From contig JAJXYF010000027.1 in the NCBI GenBank assembly GCA_021780755.1, positions 146,455 to 210,454 on the forward strand: DNA of 64,000 nucleotides, written 5' to 3'. The notes beneath the pieces were generated by a model, which saw only the letters and a program-made list of their open reading frames with translations, was not told the DNA's origin and did no database searches. The first letter of the stretch is position 1; each line of letters starts with the position of its first letter. The DNA comes from Deltaproteobacteria bacterium. Its GTDB lineage: Bacteria > Desulfobacterota > Binatia > Binatales > Binataceae. Shown here one piece after another: positions 62,798-64,000 of the stretch. Position numbers and translations under genes: made by a program.

Positions 62798-64000
62798 CTA
62801 CACGATGCGCTTTTGCCCGTGCTTGAAGCCGCCCTGCTCGCCGAGCCCCGGCTGGTCCCGATCGGGCTCGCGCGTGCGTCCGCGTCCGCGCCCCCGATTC
62901 TCGCTGCCCCGTTCACTCGGATCGCGCCGCTCGTCTACCGGCGCAATCTCGATCGCACGCATGAAGCCGTCGCCGGTCGATCGCGTCGCGATCATCGGAT
63001 CGTCTTTCAACGCCAGATGCACGATGCGCCGATCGCGGGGCGGCATCGGATCCAGAATCACCGCCACGTGCTCGCGCTTGGCCTGCTCGCCCTTGGACAA
63101 TGCCATCCGCTGCAGCAGGCGCCGGCGCCGCGCGCGATAGGACTCGGTGTCGATTGATATTGGCGCGGCGTCCTTGATCTTGCGCGCCAGCAGCCGATTT
63201 ACCATGTACTCGATCGCGTCGAGCGTCTGCCCGTGGCGCCCGATCAATATCCCCGAGCCGTCGCCCTTGATATTGAGTTCGAGGGTCTCCGGATCGTCGG
63301 ATTCCGCAAACTCGATCGTCGCCTGCTCGCCCATCAGTTCGAGGATCCGTTCGAGGAAAATCCGGGCCTCGCGCGCCTGCTCCTGCAGGTCCGCGATCTT
63401 GCGCGAATCGTTGCCGGCCTCATCGACCATCGCGAACGGATCGCGATCTTCCTCGCGCTCCAATTCGCGATCGCGCGGCTCGGCGGGCCGCTGCGGCTGA
63501 GCCTCCGCCGGCCGCCGCCCGCCGCGATCGCGGCCCGCGATGGGCCGACCGTCCGGGCCACCGCTTGAAGTTGCTGTGATGCCTGCCGCGGCGTTCGGGG
63601 TCGCGTCTCCCGACGGTCGGCCACCCCGCCGGCCGCGGCCCCCGCGACTGCGGCGCTGGCGCGGAGCGTCATCGCCGCGCCCGTTGTTGCGGCGCTCGTC
63701 GCCCGTGCCTCCATCGTCGCGAACGTCGCGATCCTGGCGAACACCAGCGCTCCGCTCATCGGTCGGCGCGCTACGCGGGCTCGCGCCGCGCTCGTCGCGC
63801 CTCTGAATCTCGCTCCGCTCCGGTCGCGGCATGTCGCTCCGCTCTTGCCGCGAAAATTCGCTGCGCTCAGGCCGCGACACCTCGCTGCGCTCGGGACGGC
63901 GCGGCGGCTCCGCCTCGCGACGCTCGTCGCGCGCCGCCTCGCCCATCGCCCGCTGCGGCGGCGCCTGGATAGGCTCCCGGCGCGGCTCCGGCCGCGCCTC
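62798..64000 (-). CDS. khpB: KhpB/Jag RNA-binding protein, 5'-truncated by the window edge
   Basis: The reading frame runs open through 64000, so the gene starts outside the window. The visible N-terminal half is a disordered Arg/Glu/Ser/Pro-rich stretch. The KH domain follows (ATIEFAESDDPETLELNIKGDGSGILIGRHGQTLDAIEYMVNRL, with the GRHG loop) and then the R3H domain (VILDPMPPRDRRIVHLALKDDPMIATRSTGDGFMRAIEIAP). Jag normally lies next to yidC and rnpA near the origin, in keeping with this region. The usual Jag-N domain, if present, is beyond the edge. Confidence 0.85.
   Translation of the reverse strand, partial: EARPEPRREPIQAPPQRAMGEAARDERREAEPPRRPERSEVSRPERSEFSRQERSDMPRPERSEIQRRDERGASPRSAPTDERSAGVRQDRDVRDDGGTGDERRNNGRGDDAPRQRRSRGGRGRRGGRPSGDATPNAAAGITATSSGGPDGRPIAGRDRGGRRPAEAQPQRPAEPRDRELEREEDRDPFAMVDEAGNDSRKIADLQEQAREARIFLERILELMGEQATIEFAESDDPETLELNIKGDGSGILIGRHGQTLDAIEYMVNRLLARKIKDAAPISIDTESYRARRRRLLQRMALSKGEQAKREHVAVILDPMPPRDRRIVHLALKDDPMIATRSTGDGFMRAIEIAPVDERRDPSERGSENRGRGRGRTREPDRDQPGLGEQGGFKHGQKRIV
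63779..63898 (-). repeat. Tandem 24-base repeat inside khpB
   Basis: About five degenerate copies of a 24-base unit encode RPERSEVS, RPERSEFS, RQERSDMP, RPERSEIQ and RRDERGAS in turn. The frame is kept. It lengthens the disordered, basic-acidic N-terminal segment and is likely variable in length between strains. Confidence 0.75.

Overview
The window is 64 kb of GC-rich (about 60-65% by eye), densely packed chromosome from a Gram-negative-type bacterium. Envelope evidence includes lipoprotein signal sequences, an AsmA protein and an UPF0104 membrane protein. Two F420-type luciferase-like oxidoreductases, an ETF beta-alpha fusion, a CaiB/BaiF tandem fusion, an acyl-CoA carboxyltransferase, epoxide-hydrolase-like alpha/beta hydrolases and a secreted sedolisin recall uncultured lineages once grouped with Deltaproteobacteria (for example Binatota/Desulfobacterota). 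That placement is inference from gene content only.

The window is origin-proximal. dnaA and dnaN lie head to tail on the minus strand (37.9-40.7 kb). A cluster of DnaA boxes sits just upstream of dnaA (about 40.80-40.83 kb). A perfect parS 16-mer lies inside a 32-bp perfect palindrome at 1.03-1.07 kb. The 5'-truncated khpB/jag gene at the right edge also belongs to the usual origin neighbourhood.

Layout. 0-3 kb: F420 oxidoreductase, parS, a signal-less BtuF-like protein, an SDR. 3-8.8 kb: a minus-strand run with a BtuFCD-type ABC importer (ATGA overlaps), a HAD phosphatase, a metallophosphoesterase and an atypical SDR. 8.9-13.4 kb: ETF fusion, alpha/beta hydrolase, YchF-like GTPase. 13.5-15.0 kb: a probable type II restriction-modification pair. 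15-30 kb: UPF0104 membrane protein, DUF4412 protein, hydrolases, gloB with a hidden 56-aa HicB-like gene, fabI, a second F420 oxidoreductase, a UvrD helicase, CaiB fusion, and a VapBC45-like toxin-antitoxin pair. 30-37.9 kb: AtzG-like small protein plus amidase, DUF2585, EEP and DUF255 proteins, GT39. 37.9-44.6 kb: dnaN, dnaA, oriC candidate, hemL, atpZ, atpI, atpB, atpE; the rest of F0 and all of F1 must lie elsewhere. 44.7-49 kb: Smr, UDG, AsmA. 49-52.5 kb: a three-gene envelope cluster (membrane sulfatase-fold enzyme, tiny YVDPGSG membrane protein, methyltransferase). 52.7-64 kb: mutS2, carboxyltransferase, GNAT, fumC, ferredoxin, DUF3617, sedolisin, khpB.

The least-explained items are the three-gene envelope cluster, the fused ETF with altered flavin-site residues, the restriction-modification pair, the orphan HicB, and a small family of hairpin-bearing intergenic repeats at 10.8, 44.6 and 59.2 kb. 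I saw no tRNA, rRNA, CRISPR array, insertion sequence or prophage.
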